A stretch of DNA of 64,000 nucleotides from Cryptomeria japonica. Its lineage: Eukaryota > Streptophyta > Pinopsida > Cupressales > Cupressaceae. The translations under genes and the position numbers were made by a program. Location: positions 417,975,757 through 418,039,756 of the forward strand of contig NC_081415.1 of NCBI RefSeq assembly GCF_030272615.1, read 5' to 3'. The first letter of the stretch is position 1. Every line of letters begins with the position of its first letter. Positions 54,066-64,000 of this stretch are shown here, piece by piece. The notes below the pieces were generated by a model. The model was not told where the DNA came from, made no database searches, and saw only the letters and a program-made list of their open reading frames with translations.

Positions 54066-57000
54066 ATGGTCACAACTCGATCCCAAAAGAAAAAGATGGC
54101 TGAACAACAATATGGCATGCCAGACATTGGTGTCCTATATGAAGATCCCATGCAAGATCATACACAAAGTGGACAACCTAGTAATCAAGATCGAAGTCAA
54201 AATCTTGACATGGTTAACCAAGATGAACTTTGTCTAGAAGTGCAAACTTTCCTAGCGGATTCTTATAACAAAGAGATGATGGAAAAGTTTATTAAACACA
54301 ATCCTACTACACTTCTAAAAGCTCTCCTTGAACATGGAGCTCAACTTCCACTTGAATTTAATAGATCCGCTCTCACCCAACAACCACAAGGAGACCTCGC
54401 TCCCACACAAAGTGTTGCACCTACTATTCAAACTCAATCAATTACAGCCCCATCAATCATCCAGGCTCAATCAATGCCACCCGCGGTACCTCCTACCATG
54501 GTCTCCATCCCACCTTCTTCCTCCTTACCATCCATACCACTATCAAATCCGATCTCATCCATTTTCCAACAAACTTATATACCACCTCCTTCTATTCAAC
54601 CACAAATTTCTATTCCACAAACTTGCCTTCCTCCTAACAATGTCGCAAATTTTATCCGGGCCGTATTCAATCCCGTCACTACAGTTGGCAGACCACAACC
54701 AACTATCCCTCAAACCCTAGCAACATCGGTCATCACATCCCACGTTCCCACCTCCTCATCATATCAATATATTGGTGGTGGTGCACCTTCTTTGGTTCAT
54801 CCAATTCTTGGGGCAAATACAATTCATCAATATCAAAGTCCACAACAAGACCTCATCAAGAAAATTCAAGACATGAAGAATATCATCAAGGACATGAAAC
54901 AAAGGACTAATAAAAGGAAAACTTATTTGTTCGAAGAGTTTTGCCCTTGTCCTTACAACCCGTCTATATCAGTTGCACCATATCCCCCAGGATTTGAGAT
55001 CCCTAAATTCACCAAGTATGAAGGCAAAGGAGATCCTCGCGACCATGTCCGAGAATTCCACATCTTATGCCAAGAAGTCTCCTATAGTGACCTTTATCTT
55101 CGCAGACTCTTTCCCAAGAGTCTCACGGGAGACACCTTGACATAGTTCTCATCTTTACCATGAGGTTCCATTATCTCTTTTCCAGACTTGGCAGAAAAAT
55201 TTGTGGCCCACTATGCATACAACATGGGTAATAATGTTTCTATGATGGACTTATGTAATACAAAACAAAGGCCCGGAGAAACCTTCGCCAATTTCCTACA
55301 AAGATGGCGACATCTTATCAAGAAATTTCAGTGGGACATGCCAGAACAACATCAAATTGAGCTATTCCAAAAGAACTTGGTGCCTAAACTTTCAAGGCCT
55401 TTAATATCTCAATGTATCAAATCCTTCCAAAAATTGACAGATAAGGGCCTCGCCCTCGAACGTGTCTTGTTGGAGGAAGGAACCTTGAAACATTACCAGA
55501 AATCAACACAAAATTCTTCCTCTTATTATAGCGACAAGCCAAAATTCTGGTCCAAAAACAAAAATGTGGTCAATGATGGTATAACTGATGCAAACCAAAC
55601 CGTGGCCACTCCCCCAAAATCCACCACCAACAATCATCAATTCAACAACCAAAATCAATCCCAAAAACCTCACAACAATGTCTCAATCCAGGGACGACCA
55701 CCTCGATCGAATAACAGGACTCCAAGAGATTTCACTCCTCTGGCTGAGCCTATTGAAGTGGTGTTTCAAAAACTTGTCCAAGCAGGTGTAGTGGTTTTTC
55801 CAATCACTCACTCATTTGACCCCAATCAACCTAAATCGAGATGGTATAATGAAAATGAGTATTGTGAATACCATCGTATCAAGGGACATGATACACGAAA
55901 GTGTATGAAACTGAAGATCTACATACAAGATCTCATTGATAGAGGTGAGATCGAAGTAGCAAATGCAAAACCTGGTAATAACAATGACAAACTCAAAATG
56001 TACCAGGAACCCTTCCCAAAGCATGATAAAGGAAAAGGCTCATCATCTAACGCAATGGGTTATGACTACGCTAATCACGTAACCAGTTTTGATTTTTTGG
56101 TAGGCTACATTGAACCTGCAGACAATAATGTCAATGTCATAACCATCCAAGGAGTTAATCATCCCTCTTCCCAAAGCAGACCAAATCCTGCTAGGATAGG
56201 CATTCAAGGCGCCATGCCTTCCACCTCCCATTTCCAGAATGACTGCAATGCAACTGCATGTCGAGGAAGAGTCACCATCCAAGGAGTTCCTCCCCTACCA
56301 AACTCCCCACCCATGTCTTCCACCCGCCGATATGACCTCCTTGATCAACTTGGGAAGACACCCGCGCAGATCTCCATTTTGGAACTTCTCAAGACCTCCC
56401 CGGTCAATAAATTTTTTTTGGAACAAGCCCTTCTCCAATCACGCGTTCCAGATAACATCAACGCCACCCAATTCCAAGCCCTCATTAGAAACCATGCTTC
56501 CCAGCAACACATTGTATTTAACTCCAAAGATGCTCTCGCAGATGAAGACCATAACAAACCTTTACACATCGAAGCTCTTATCCACAAGCACAAGGTCAAA
56601 CATATCCTAATAGACGGTGGATCCGGGCTTAATCTGTGTACATACAAATTAATAAAACAATTGGAACTTTCTGAGGATCTGATAAACACATCAGGAAGGA
56701 TCACAATAAAGGCATATGATGATGCAGAAAGAATTTCAAAGGGCATGGTCACTTTACCTCTTCAAGTGGGCCCCATTACAATTGAAACCCCTTGCCAAGT
56801 ACTAGATCTTGACCTCCCCTACAACATTCTCCTCGGGAGGCCATGGATTCATTCCTTGTAGGCCGTACCCTCCACCTATCACCAATGCATCAAATTCCCC
56901 TATAACGGAAGAGAGATCACTATCAAAGGTGATCCCCAACCTTTTCAATATAGCAAACTATTAGAGGGGAAGCATCCGTATCATTGCCCACTAAATAGAC

Positions 57001-57180
57001 CCTCGCCAACGCCTCCATCTGACACATCAAATGTTGCCTCCACATCATCCCAACCAGATAATCAAATCAACATCTTGGACAATGGCTGTGGAGAATACAA
57101 ATTGGAGGACGTCTTATTAATAGGCAACCTCCCTCTCTCTCCTAAGTCATTTGGCAAACCAAAAGAGATAAAAAAAGGAC
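54066..57180 (+). pseudogene. gag-protease of Gypsy 3
   Basis: Starts at ATG 54066 (VTTRSQKKKMAEQQYG). A Pro/Gln/Ser-rich N-terminal part is followed by the gag core (PKFTKYEGKGDPRDHVREF; MMDLCNTKQRPGETFANFLQ) and a Cys/His motif CEYHRIKGHDTRKCMKLK near 55860. The protease signature ILIDGGSGLNLC lies near 56610. One frame is kept throughout, but TAG near 55143 and TGA near 55161 break gag, and TAG near 56859 follows the protease block at a position of expected Gln. A one-base change in an A-run near 57170 then shifts the frame. Confidence 0.88.
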
Positions 57181-57192
57181 CCAAAACCAGTC

Positions 57193-57786
57193 ATGCAATG
57201 TCAAAACACCACCTTCCACCAATGGGGCCCACTTGATAATGAGAGCCTCGAAGCAGATATCTCTTCATCGCTGTACTGGGAAGAAGATGAAGATCCAATA
57301 AGAATATCCAAAGAAATGTACCCAAAAGCATCTGTCATAGTTGAAAAAATGGGTTACAAAGGACACGGCCTGGAACCAGAGGAGAAAGGAAGAAAAACAC
57401 CCATAAATCCTATCTCCTACAGATACAACAAAGGCTTGGGGTACACCCCGATGCCTAAGATTACTATCGTTGGTGCCCCTTCTAGTCCTTCTTCGGATAT
57501 CGAAAGCGCCAACAAAGAGGAATTCCACGAAATGCCTTATGAATATGAGAAAGATATCTTCTTGGATGCTTACATCAATACCATCACCCCCGTAACCCCT
57601 CCCACTTCACATGAGCTACATCTTGTCCATCCTGAACTCATTGACTGGGGCCAACAAGACAAACCCACTTTAGATAGCTGCGTCGACGATAATGCTCTCA
57701 TTGCTCTCCTAACATCACAAAATATGGAAGATTGTAGCAGAATCGAGGGTATTAAACTACACGAAAAGGGATACTTTGGTAGTTAG
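57193..57786 (+). pseudogene. Protease-RT linker of Gypsy 3
   Basis: A 197-codon frame with GYKGHGLEPEEKGRKTPI, then YNKGLGYTP, a G-patch-like segment found between protease and RT in Tat-type elements, followed by an acidic linker. A TAG near 57784 ends it; the same frame resumes at about 57820. Confidence 0.75.
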
Positions 57787-57819
57787 GTCAATTCCCTTAG
57801 CCACAAAAAAGATAATAAA

Positions 57820-58905
57820 AGAAAAAGATATGGTTCCTTAGGTGAAAACCTCCCTGAGGCACCTTTGGATGAACAAGAAATAAAAACAAAGGGCGTATCT
57901 GAAAGTGAAAACCTGGAAAAGGGACTTGACGATGAGGGATTTGACCTCCCTACCACTGGTTACCTTCCACAGGACAAATCAAATTTGTTGATAGAAGAAA
58001 CATACAGCATCAACATGGGCACCGAGGTCATTCCGAAAAATGTGCTCATTGTCAAATCCCTTACAGAAATCGAGAAACAAGACTTCATCAACTTCCTGAC
58101 AGAGGTAAAAATCAATTTTGCATGGTCCTATTCTGATATGCCAGGGTTGGACCTTGCCTTGGTGGTTCACAATCTCGCCGTTCGCCCAGATGCAAAACCT
58201 ATAAAACAAAAATTGCGTAAAATGCACCCACATATTGCACTCCTAGTCAAGGCGGAACTCCAAAAGTTGTTAGACGCGGAATTTATCAAACCAATAGATT
58301 ATGTTGAATGGGTCTCCAACATTGTACCTATCGGCAAACCTGATGGGGGCATCCGCATCTGCACAGATTTCCGATATCTAAATATAGCTTGTCCTAAATA
58401 TGATTTTCCGCTCCCTAATATAGACATGATTGTGGACCTTACAGTAAGACATAAAATGTTATCGCTAATGGATGGGTTTTCTGGATACAACCAAATCAGG
58501 ATAGCAGATGAGGATCAGCATAAAACTGCATTCACAACACCATGGGGTACCGTCTGTTACCGGGTCATGCCTTTTGACCTTAAAAATGTTGGAGCTACGT
58601 ATCAACGAGCAATGACAACAATTTTTCATGACCTCTTGCACAAAATTATGGAGGACTACGTGGATGATTTGCTAGGAAAATCCAAGACAAGGCAAGAACA
58701 CATCCCCATTCTAAAACAGATCTTCGAAAGATTGGAAAAATACAAGCTGCGCCTAAATCCCAAAAAGTGTGTGTTTGGCGTCACATCGGGAAAACTACTA
58801 AGATTCATTGTTTCCCGCAGAGGCATCAAGGTTGATCCTGCAAAGGTAAAAGCTATTATGAAAATGCCTCCGCCAAAAACTCTTAGACAACTGCGCAGTC
58901 TCTAG
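57820..58905 (+). pseudogene. Reverse transcriptase of Gypsy 3
   Basis: RT fingers and palm: FAWSYSDMPGLDL, KQKLRKMHPHIALLVKAEL, GGIRICTDFRYLN, SLMDGFSGYNQIRIA, then catalytic DYVDDLLGKSK near 58660, and LRLNPKKCVFGV. The frame is open for 346 codons from 57865. It ends at a TAG (58903) with a second TAG four codons later (about 58915), both where Gln is expected in the LRSLQGKLQF-type block. Confidence 0.92.
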
Positions 58906-59510
58906 GGAAAACTCTAGTTTGTCAGGCATTTCATTTCACAGCTAGCAAACAAGTGTCATCCATTTGCACACCTATTGCGTAAAGACACAAAATTTAAATG
59001 GGATTGCCTATGTCAAAAGGCCTTTGAGAAATTAAAAGAATATCTAGCATCACCTCCCATATTGATGCCTCCTACTCCTGGAAAACGCCTTATTTTGTAT
59101 ATATGTGCTACTGCAGTGGCATTGGGGGCATTATTGGTGCAAACAGATGATCAAGGGAAGGAACACGTCATTTACTACATCAGTCGGACGTTGGTAGGAT
59201 ATGAACTCAATTACACCCCCATTGAAAGAGCATGTTTGGCATTAGTGTTCAGCACACAGAAACTACGACACTATATGCTAAATAATAAGACAAAATTAAT
59301 TGCTAAAATTGATCCACTTAAATATCTCTTGTCCAAAGTTGCTCTCACTGACAAAACTGCCAAATGGGTCATGCTCTTAAGCGAGTTTGACATTGAATAT
59401 GTGGACAGAAAGGCAATCAAGGGACAAGTCATTGCATATCAGTTGGCTGAAGCTCCACTTCCAGGCGACCATCCTCTTCTCACAGAATTACCAGATGAGT
59501 TCATTATGAC
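58906..59510 (+). pseudogene. First (native) RNase H of Gypsy 3, degenerate
   Basis: Runs in the RT frame after the two TAGs: FEKLKEYLASPPILMPP, LILYICATAVALGALLVQ, YYISRTLVGYELNYTPIERA and KLRHYM. The position that normally holds the first catalytic Asp reads Ala-Thr, so this domain is likely inactive and acts as a tether, in line with reports for elements that gained a second RNase H. Confidence 0.8.
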
Positions 59511-60093
59511 TGTTACCACATCCTCCACATGGAAATTGTATTTTGATGGCTCCTACACTCAAAATGGATCAGGGGTAGGAAAATTATTGGTCACACCTCA
59601 AGGAGATGGCATCCCCAAATCATACAAGATAGCCTTTGCATGTACCAATAACATAGTAGAATACGAGACCCTCATCACAGGTTTACACTTGGCTATCCAC
59701 TGGAAAATAAAGGAATTACAAGTCTATGGCGATTCCCAACTCATCATAAAACAAGTCAATGATGAATACCAGACAAAAGATGATAAACTCCTTCCCTATC
59801 GTACCATGGTTGAAGATCTTAAGCAACATTTCACGGCAATCAAGTTTGACCAAATCCCACGAACAAACAACAGGGTTGCAGATGCAATGGCCACCATTGG
59901 CTCCCTCCTTCAAATGCTAGCACACAGTCAGAAGTGCGAGTTCTTGGTCGAGCAATTGTTTATACCGGCATACGACCTACCAGAGTCTGAAATGGTGTGT
60001 GTTCTCGTTGGTCCCGAGTCCCCTTGGTACCAAGAAACCTTTGCTTTCCTCAAAGACAAAACCATTCCCCCACACCTCACCAAAACCCAATAG
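59511..60093 (+). pseudogene. Second, archaeal-type RNase H of Gypsy 3
   Basis: Signature residues in order: Asp in WKLYFDGSYTQNGSGVG, Glu in NIVEYETLITGLHLA, Asp in VYGDSQLIIKQVN and Asp in TNNRVADAMATIG. This is the archaeal/plant type I fold, and its place between RT-RNase H and integrase defines the Tat lineage. All four acidic residues are present. A TAG near 60091 ends the frame. Confidence 0.9.
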
Positions 60094-61304
60094 CAAACCT
60101 TCATCCGCCGATGTGCCCGTTACACCATCCTTGCAGACACCTTGTTCAGAAGACATTTTGATGGTTCCCTCCTAAGGTGTTTAGATAAACAAGAAGCAGA
60201 ATGGGCATTACGCGAAGTACACGAGGGTATTTGTGGGGCACACTCAAGTGGACTCACATTGGCTAAAAAACTTTTGAGAACAGGATACTATTGGCCTAAA
60301 ATGGAAGAAGATGCATACAATTATGTGAAGAAATGCATCCCTTGCCAGCAACATGGTGACAAGATTCATGCATCGTCACAAGAATTGCAGCCATTCATTA
60401 CACCATGGCCCTTCTCGCAGTGGGGGCTCGATCTCATTGGGAAAATCCACCCTTCATCTTCCAACGAACATAAATTCATTATCACCACCACATAATACTT
60501 CACCAAGTGGGTAGAGGCTATCCCTCTTACTTTCACCACCGACAAGCAAATATCCAAATTCATCCTAAACTACCTAATCTGCCGATATGGCATCCCAAAA
60601 GTTATCATCACAGATAATGGTAAACAATTTAAGAATTAGGATATCAAAGAACTCTGCCAAAAATTCAACATCCAACATCGCTTCTCCACTCCATATTACC
60701 CCCAAGGCAATGGCCAAGCTGAGGCTTCTAATAAAACCCTAATAAAAATCCTCAAAAAGACAGTCAATGAAGCAGGCCGTGATTGGCACCTCCAAATCCA
60801 TCCTGCATTGTGGGCCTGCTGCACTTCCATCCACACCCCCACAGGTGCCACTCCTTATTCCCCATAGGTGCCACTCCTTATTCCCTAGTATTTGGTTTTG
60901 AAACCATCCTTCCCCTTGAGATCGAGATCCCCTCTCTAAGGGTATCGCTGCAAAACATCCTACCAGAGGAAGAATATAGAATTGCCCTCTTACAAGAGCT
61001 AGAATTGTTAGATGAAAGGCGCCTCAAGGCCTTGAATCATCTTCGGGTATATCAAAACCATCTGCGCATGAGTTATCATAAAAAAGTCAGAACCCGAGAA
61101 TTCCAAGTTGGTGATCTTGTCCTCATGGAAAATCAGAAAAATCTACAAGAAAGAGAAAAGAAAGGCAAGTTCGAGCCTAATTGGCTTGGACCATATGTAA
61201 TCACAGTGAAATATGGATCAAGAGCTTATCAGTTGGCTACTCTTGAAGGCGATCCTTTGGATGATCCAATTAATATCATGCACCTCAAAAGATTTTATGC
61301 TTAG
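60094..61304 (+). pseudogene. Integrase of Gypsy 3
   Basis: Zinc region VHEGICGAHSSGLTLAKK with CIPCQQHG. Catalytic DDE residues: WGLDLIGKI, ITDNGKQF, and GNGQAEASNK. Stops lie near 60493 (TAA) and 60640 (TAG). A 23-bp tandem duplication (unit AGGTGCCACTCCTTATTCCC, 60843-60865 and following) shifts the frame. The C-terminal part (60866-61304) has FGFETILPLEIEIPSLR, FQVGDLVLMENQKN and WLGPYVITVKYGS. Confidence 0.9.
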
Positions 61305-62447
61305 TCCTCAGAAAGTCTTAAATTGTCAAAAAAAAATCAAGAAATTTTTTTTAAAAAAAATGAGAAAAAGATCCTGAAAAAAATCGTCACTTTGGTGAAA
61401 ACCTGGCAAATAGGCACCTTATGACACAAAAAAAATAAAAAATCAGAAAAAAGAAAAAAGAAAAAACAATTCGTCCATTAGTGAAAACCACTTGGTGGCA
61501 CTATGGACAAGTACCTTGGTGAAAACCTCTGTGCAGACGCCAAGGTAAATAACTAGATCCACTATCTATCATGTTGATACTACAAATCATCTGCCATCCA
61601 GCCCACCCATGCGCAACATTCCTTCTTTTCCATCTCCCAATAAAACATGCGTATGATGATAAAGTCTTCGCCTGAGTCATGAATAAGGAATGTCCCATTG
61701 AAACTGAGATTTTATGCCTCTATGTGTAAGCTTCAAGAAGTCTTGAGAAATAATCCTAAGTCCATCCTAGTTCTACTCTTGGCAAGAGGTATCATGTGGT
61801 CACAAGGAAGAGACTTGTTAGATTTTGTTAGATCTTTTCATATAGGCTTGCATCTTTTGCCCTACGACTGCCACTATTTACGACTGCCTGGGTTCTTCCA
61901 TATCCAGGTATGTTATGATAGGTGCATACTGGGGCATATTTCATAGTATGGCATGTTTTGGATCCTTCTTGTATAAATCGACAACCCGGTACTAGTGTTT
62001 ATCAACACTTACCTTCTCGTGTATAAGAGGTATCAGTGTGTTTGAGGGTTTCCTTGCATGAACCCACAACTCTGTATTAGTGTTTCTTAATACTTGCATT
62101 GTTGTGTGCAAGAAATTTCCGTTTGTCTACAGAGTTAGTCCACGCCCTGCGTTTCTCATGGCATCCTGATTTCTATAATCAATGGTGTAAGTCACTCAGG
62201 GCACATCAAACTAGGTTGGCTCTCCACATTTGTTGTGCACAAAATCTCACCATCATTCCATCAAATCCTAAACTCAATAATCCCATGGAGTTCTCAATTG
62301 CCCCCATTTTCCTCCGCGGTCTCACATCTCGTATTCTTCTTTCCAAATACCTCACGACTGCTTCATATTTGTTCCTCATCTATCCCTTCCACCTTAATTT
62401 TTCTTCCTCTATTTTTTTTCCTCACATAATCAATTATGATTCTGATT
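61305..62447 (+). other. 3' non-coding region of Gypsy 3, part 1
   Basis: After the integrase stop come A-rich stretches with two TTGGTGAAAACCT-type phrases (61390-61530) and then mixed sequence. Paired phrases around GTATTAGTGTTTCTTAATAC and ACTAGTGTTTATCAACAC (61990-62095) form a short duplication. No ORF is supported. Confidence 0.5.
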
Positions 62448-63122
62448 CATGTCTTATACAGGATGTATCCTTCCTGAAACTAGACGCTCTGATCATGTCT
62501 TATACAGGATGAATCCTTCCTGAAACCAGACATTGTGATCAATCATGTCTTATACAGGATGAATCCTTCCTAAAGCCAGATGTTGTGATTTGATCATGTC
62601 TTATACAGGATGAATCCTTCCTGAAACCAGACGTTGTGATCAGTCATGTCTTATACAAGATGTATCCTTCCTGAAACCACACACTCCGATCATGTCTTAT
62701 ATAGGATGAATCCTTTCTGAAACCAGACGTTGTGATCAATCATGTCTTATACAGGATGAATCCTTCCTGAAACCAGACATTGTGATCTGATCATGTCTTA
62801 TATAGGATGAATCCTTCCTGAAACCAGACGTTGTGATCAGTCATGTCTTATACAGGATGTATCCTTCCTGAAACCAGACACTCCGATCATGTCTTATATA
62901 GGATGAATCCTTCCTGAAACTAGACATTGTGATCAGTCATGTCTTATACAGGATGTATCCTTCCTGAAACCAGACACTCCGATCATGTCTTATACAGGAT
63001 GAATCCTTCCTGAAATTAGATATTGTGATCAATCATGTCTTATATAGGATGAATCCTTCCTGAAACCAGACACTTTGATCATCTTTGTCTTATACACGAT
63101 GAATTCTTCTTGAAACCAGACT
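62448..63122 (+). repeat. Minisatellite of Gypsy 3, 14 units with higher-order pattern
   Basis: Units starting GTCTTATACAGGATGAATCC at 62451, 62497, 62547, 62598, 62648, 62694, 62744, 62795, 62845, 62891, 62941, 62987, 63037 and 63087. Spacings are 46, 50, 51, 50, 46, 50, 51, 50, 46, 50, 46, 50 and 50 bp, so a four-unit block of 197 bp is repeated, then shortened. Units alternate in their joining sequence (ACTCCGATCAT against ATTGTGATCAGTCAT). Tandem repeats before the 3' LTR are common in Tat/Ogre elements. Confidence 0.93.
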
Positions 63123-63329
63123 GAATCTAGATCTTATCAATCGAATCAAATCAAATCTATCGGGATATCAATTTCGCAAAACTCCAAAGATCAAATACCT
63201 CAATTGATCTCCCGAGGGGGCATCACCATACCATAATCTATCAATCAAGAGCAAGGGCATCCTATCAAACCAATATCAGCATCAAAACAAGATTATTCTT
63301 TGAATCAATGTGTCATCACACCCCGCTTC

Positions 63330-64000
63330 AAAGAGGGGCAAAATGTAGACACTTAAAAATAATTATTTTAATTATTTTTAATTCCTCGCATAATTAATTA
63401 TGTTAATTCAAATTCCTCTCAATATTAATTAAATACAATTAATATTGTCACTATAGCATATGATTGATTTATTTAATAAATCAATCCCTTTCTTTATTCT
63501 TCTAAAAAAATCAAATCCTCACAAATCTTCCTCTTAGCTAATTAATTTCAATTAATGGGTTAACCTACATGATTCCTACAAATCATCTTCTTAATTCATT
63601 CTTCTAGAAACTCCCTAAACTCACTTAACATTATTCTTCTAATTTTTTATTCCCTCCACTCATTCTCTCTCCTAGTCAAATTCTCCTACAAATATTAATC
63701 CCACCTAACATTTCCTCTAATCCCCCTCCTAACGAGTCGTTAATGGTTAATCATCATGATTAGCCACAAAGTCAACTCTTTGTCTTTTTCATCCAGCCAC
63801 TAGCTTTAAATGCTCTTTTCCTAGGTGAATGTAAGATTTTTGAAATCACACATTCCTCTAGGCATCCCCTCTCCCAAGGAATTTTTAATTCCTTTTTATT
63901 CCTCCAATCCCCATGATATCCTTTTTTGGAGAATTTTTAATTCCTCCAATGCATCTTGTGGAGTGTGGAGATACAAAATGCCTTTAAGGCATATTTCTTG
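63330..64000 (+). repeat. Polypurine tract and 3' LTR of Gypsy 3 (cut by window end)
   Basis: AAAGAGGGGCAAAA (63330-63343) precedes TGTAGACACTTAAAAATAAT at 63344, which repeats the start of the 5' LTR. About 657 bp of the LTR are inside the window. Confidence 0.93.

Larger units (their letters stand above)
50222..64000 (+). mobile_element. Gypsy 3, Tat-lineage Ty3/Gypsy element, 3' LTR runs off the window
   Basis: More than 13.7 kb. The left border GTACC (50217-50221) is the expected target duplication, but its partner is beyond 64000. 5' LTR 50222-51339, long leader, gag-protease, RT, RNase H, a second archaeal-type RNase H, integrase, 2-kb 3' non-coding region with a minisatellite, polypurine tract, 3' LTR from 63344. 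RNase H duplication upstream of integrase is the hallmark of plant Tat/Ogre-type elements. LTR comparison over about 650 bp shows roughly 15 differences (about 2%) by eye. Confidence 0.92.

Noticed and set aside
56345-56752. Minus-strand ORF of 135 codons
   Set aside because: Antisense shadow of Gypsy 3 gag-protease, whose motifs are on the plus strand.
62448-63122. CRISPR-like regular spacing of repeats
   Set aside because: Units are contiguous with no unique spacers, lie in a retrotransposon 3' region, and the genome is a plant.
50222-64000. Endogenous pararetrovirus or retrovirus origin of Gypsy 3
   Set aside because: No movement protein, coat protein or envelope frame; dual RNase H and paired LTRs place it in the Tat group of Ty3/Gypsy.

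Overview
The window reads as nuclear DNA of a seed plant, most likely a gymnosperm or conifer-like species with a very large genome. It is A+T-rich, packed with nested LTR retrotransposons and hAT-type DNA transposons, and holds one recognisable host gene stretched to about 39 kb by transposon-filled introns. No bacterial, organellar or infectious-virus genes were seen.

Host gene: on the minus strand, nine coding exons between 43868 (ATG) and 4715 (stop) assemble into a 483-codon reading frame plus stop. Every join has GT/AG and the correct phase. The product is RRP45 (EXOSC9/PM-Scl75 type; CER7 in Arabidopsis), an RNase PH-fold subunit of the RNA exosome. Intron 6 is about 24.2 kb, intron 8 about 9.6 kb and intron 1 about 3.0 kb; the other five are 122 to 442 bp. 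A small ORF (44576-44983, plus strand) lies head-to-head with it.

Layout, left to right. 1-1012: 3' end of a Copia element (A). 1013-4714: 3' flank of RRP45, no recognisable gene. 4990-14539 (intron 8): an LTR/primer-site remnant holding a gag-only Copia (B), whose LTR carries a non-autonomous hAT element (hAT-1). A coding fragment of unknown origin and a decayed hAT transposase follow. 15089-39275 (intron 6): a solo LTR, a 129-bp perfect duplication and a decayed plus-strand Ty3/Gypsy element (Gypsy 1). Gypsy 1 was hit by hAT-2 and, inside its reverse transcriptase, by two minus-strand Copia elements (D and E). Copia D's 5' LTR was in turn split by plus-strand Copia C. Target-site duplications let the whole stack be unpicked. 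40789-43740 (intron 1): tRNA-like (SINE-like) sequences and a 226-bp duplication.

Upstream of RRP45, 45.0-50.2 kb holds a minus-strand chromodomain Gypsy element (Gypsy 2). It is interrupted at 50221 by a large plus-strand Tat-lineage Gypsy (Gypsy 3, 50222 to beyond the window end). Gypsy 3 has gag-protease, RT, two RNase H domains and integrase, then a 14-copy minisatellite with higher-order structure, and then its 3' LTR.

All recognisable transposon reading frames are broken, mostly by TAG/TGA stops at positions where Gln, Trp or Arg is expected, which suggests deamination of methylated cytosine. The points most worth a second look are the non-TGCA LTR termini of Copia D and E, pol frames that end inside the 3' LTR, a GC-hairpin module shared in opposite orientation by two different hAT elements, a U5 hairpin motif common to three Copia families, and the higher-order minisatellite in Gypsy 3. 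All alignments and counts were made by eye.
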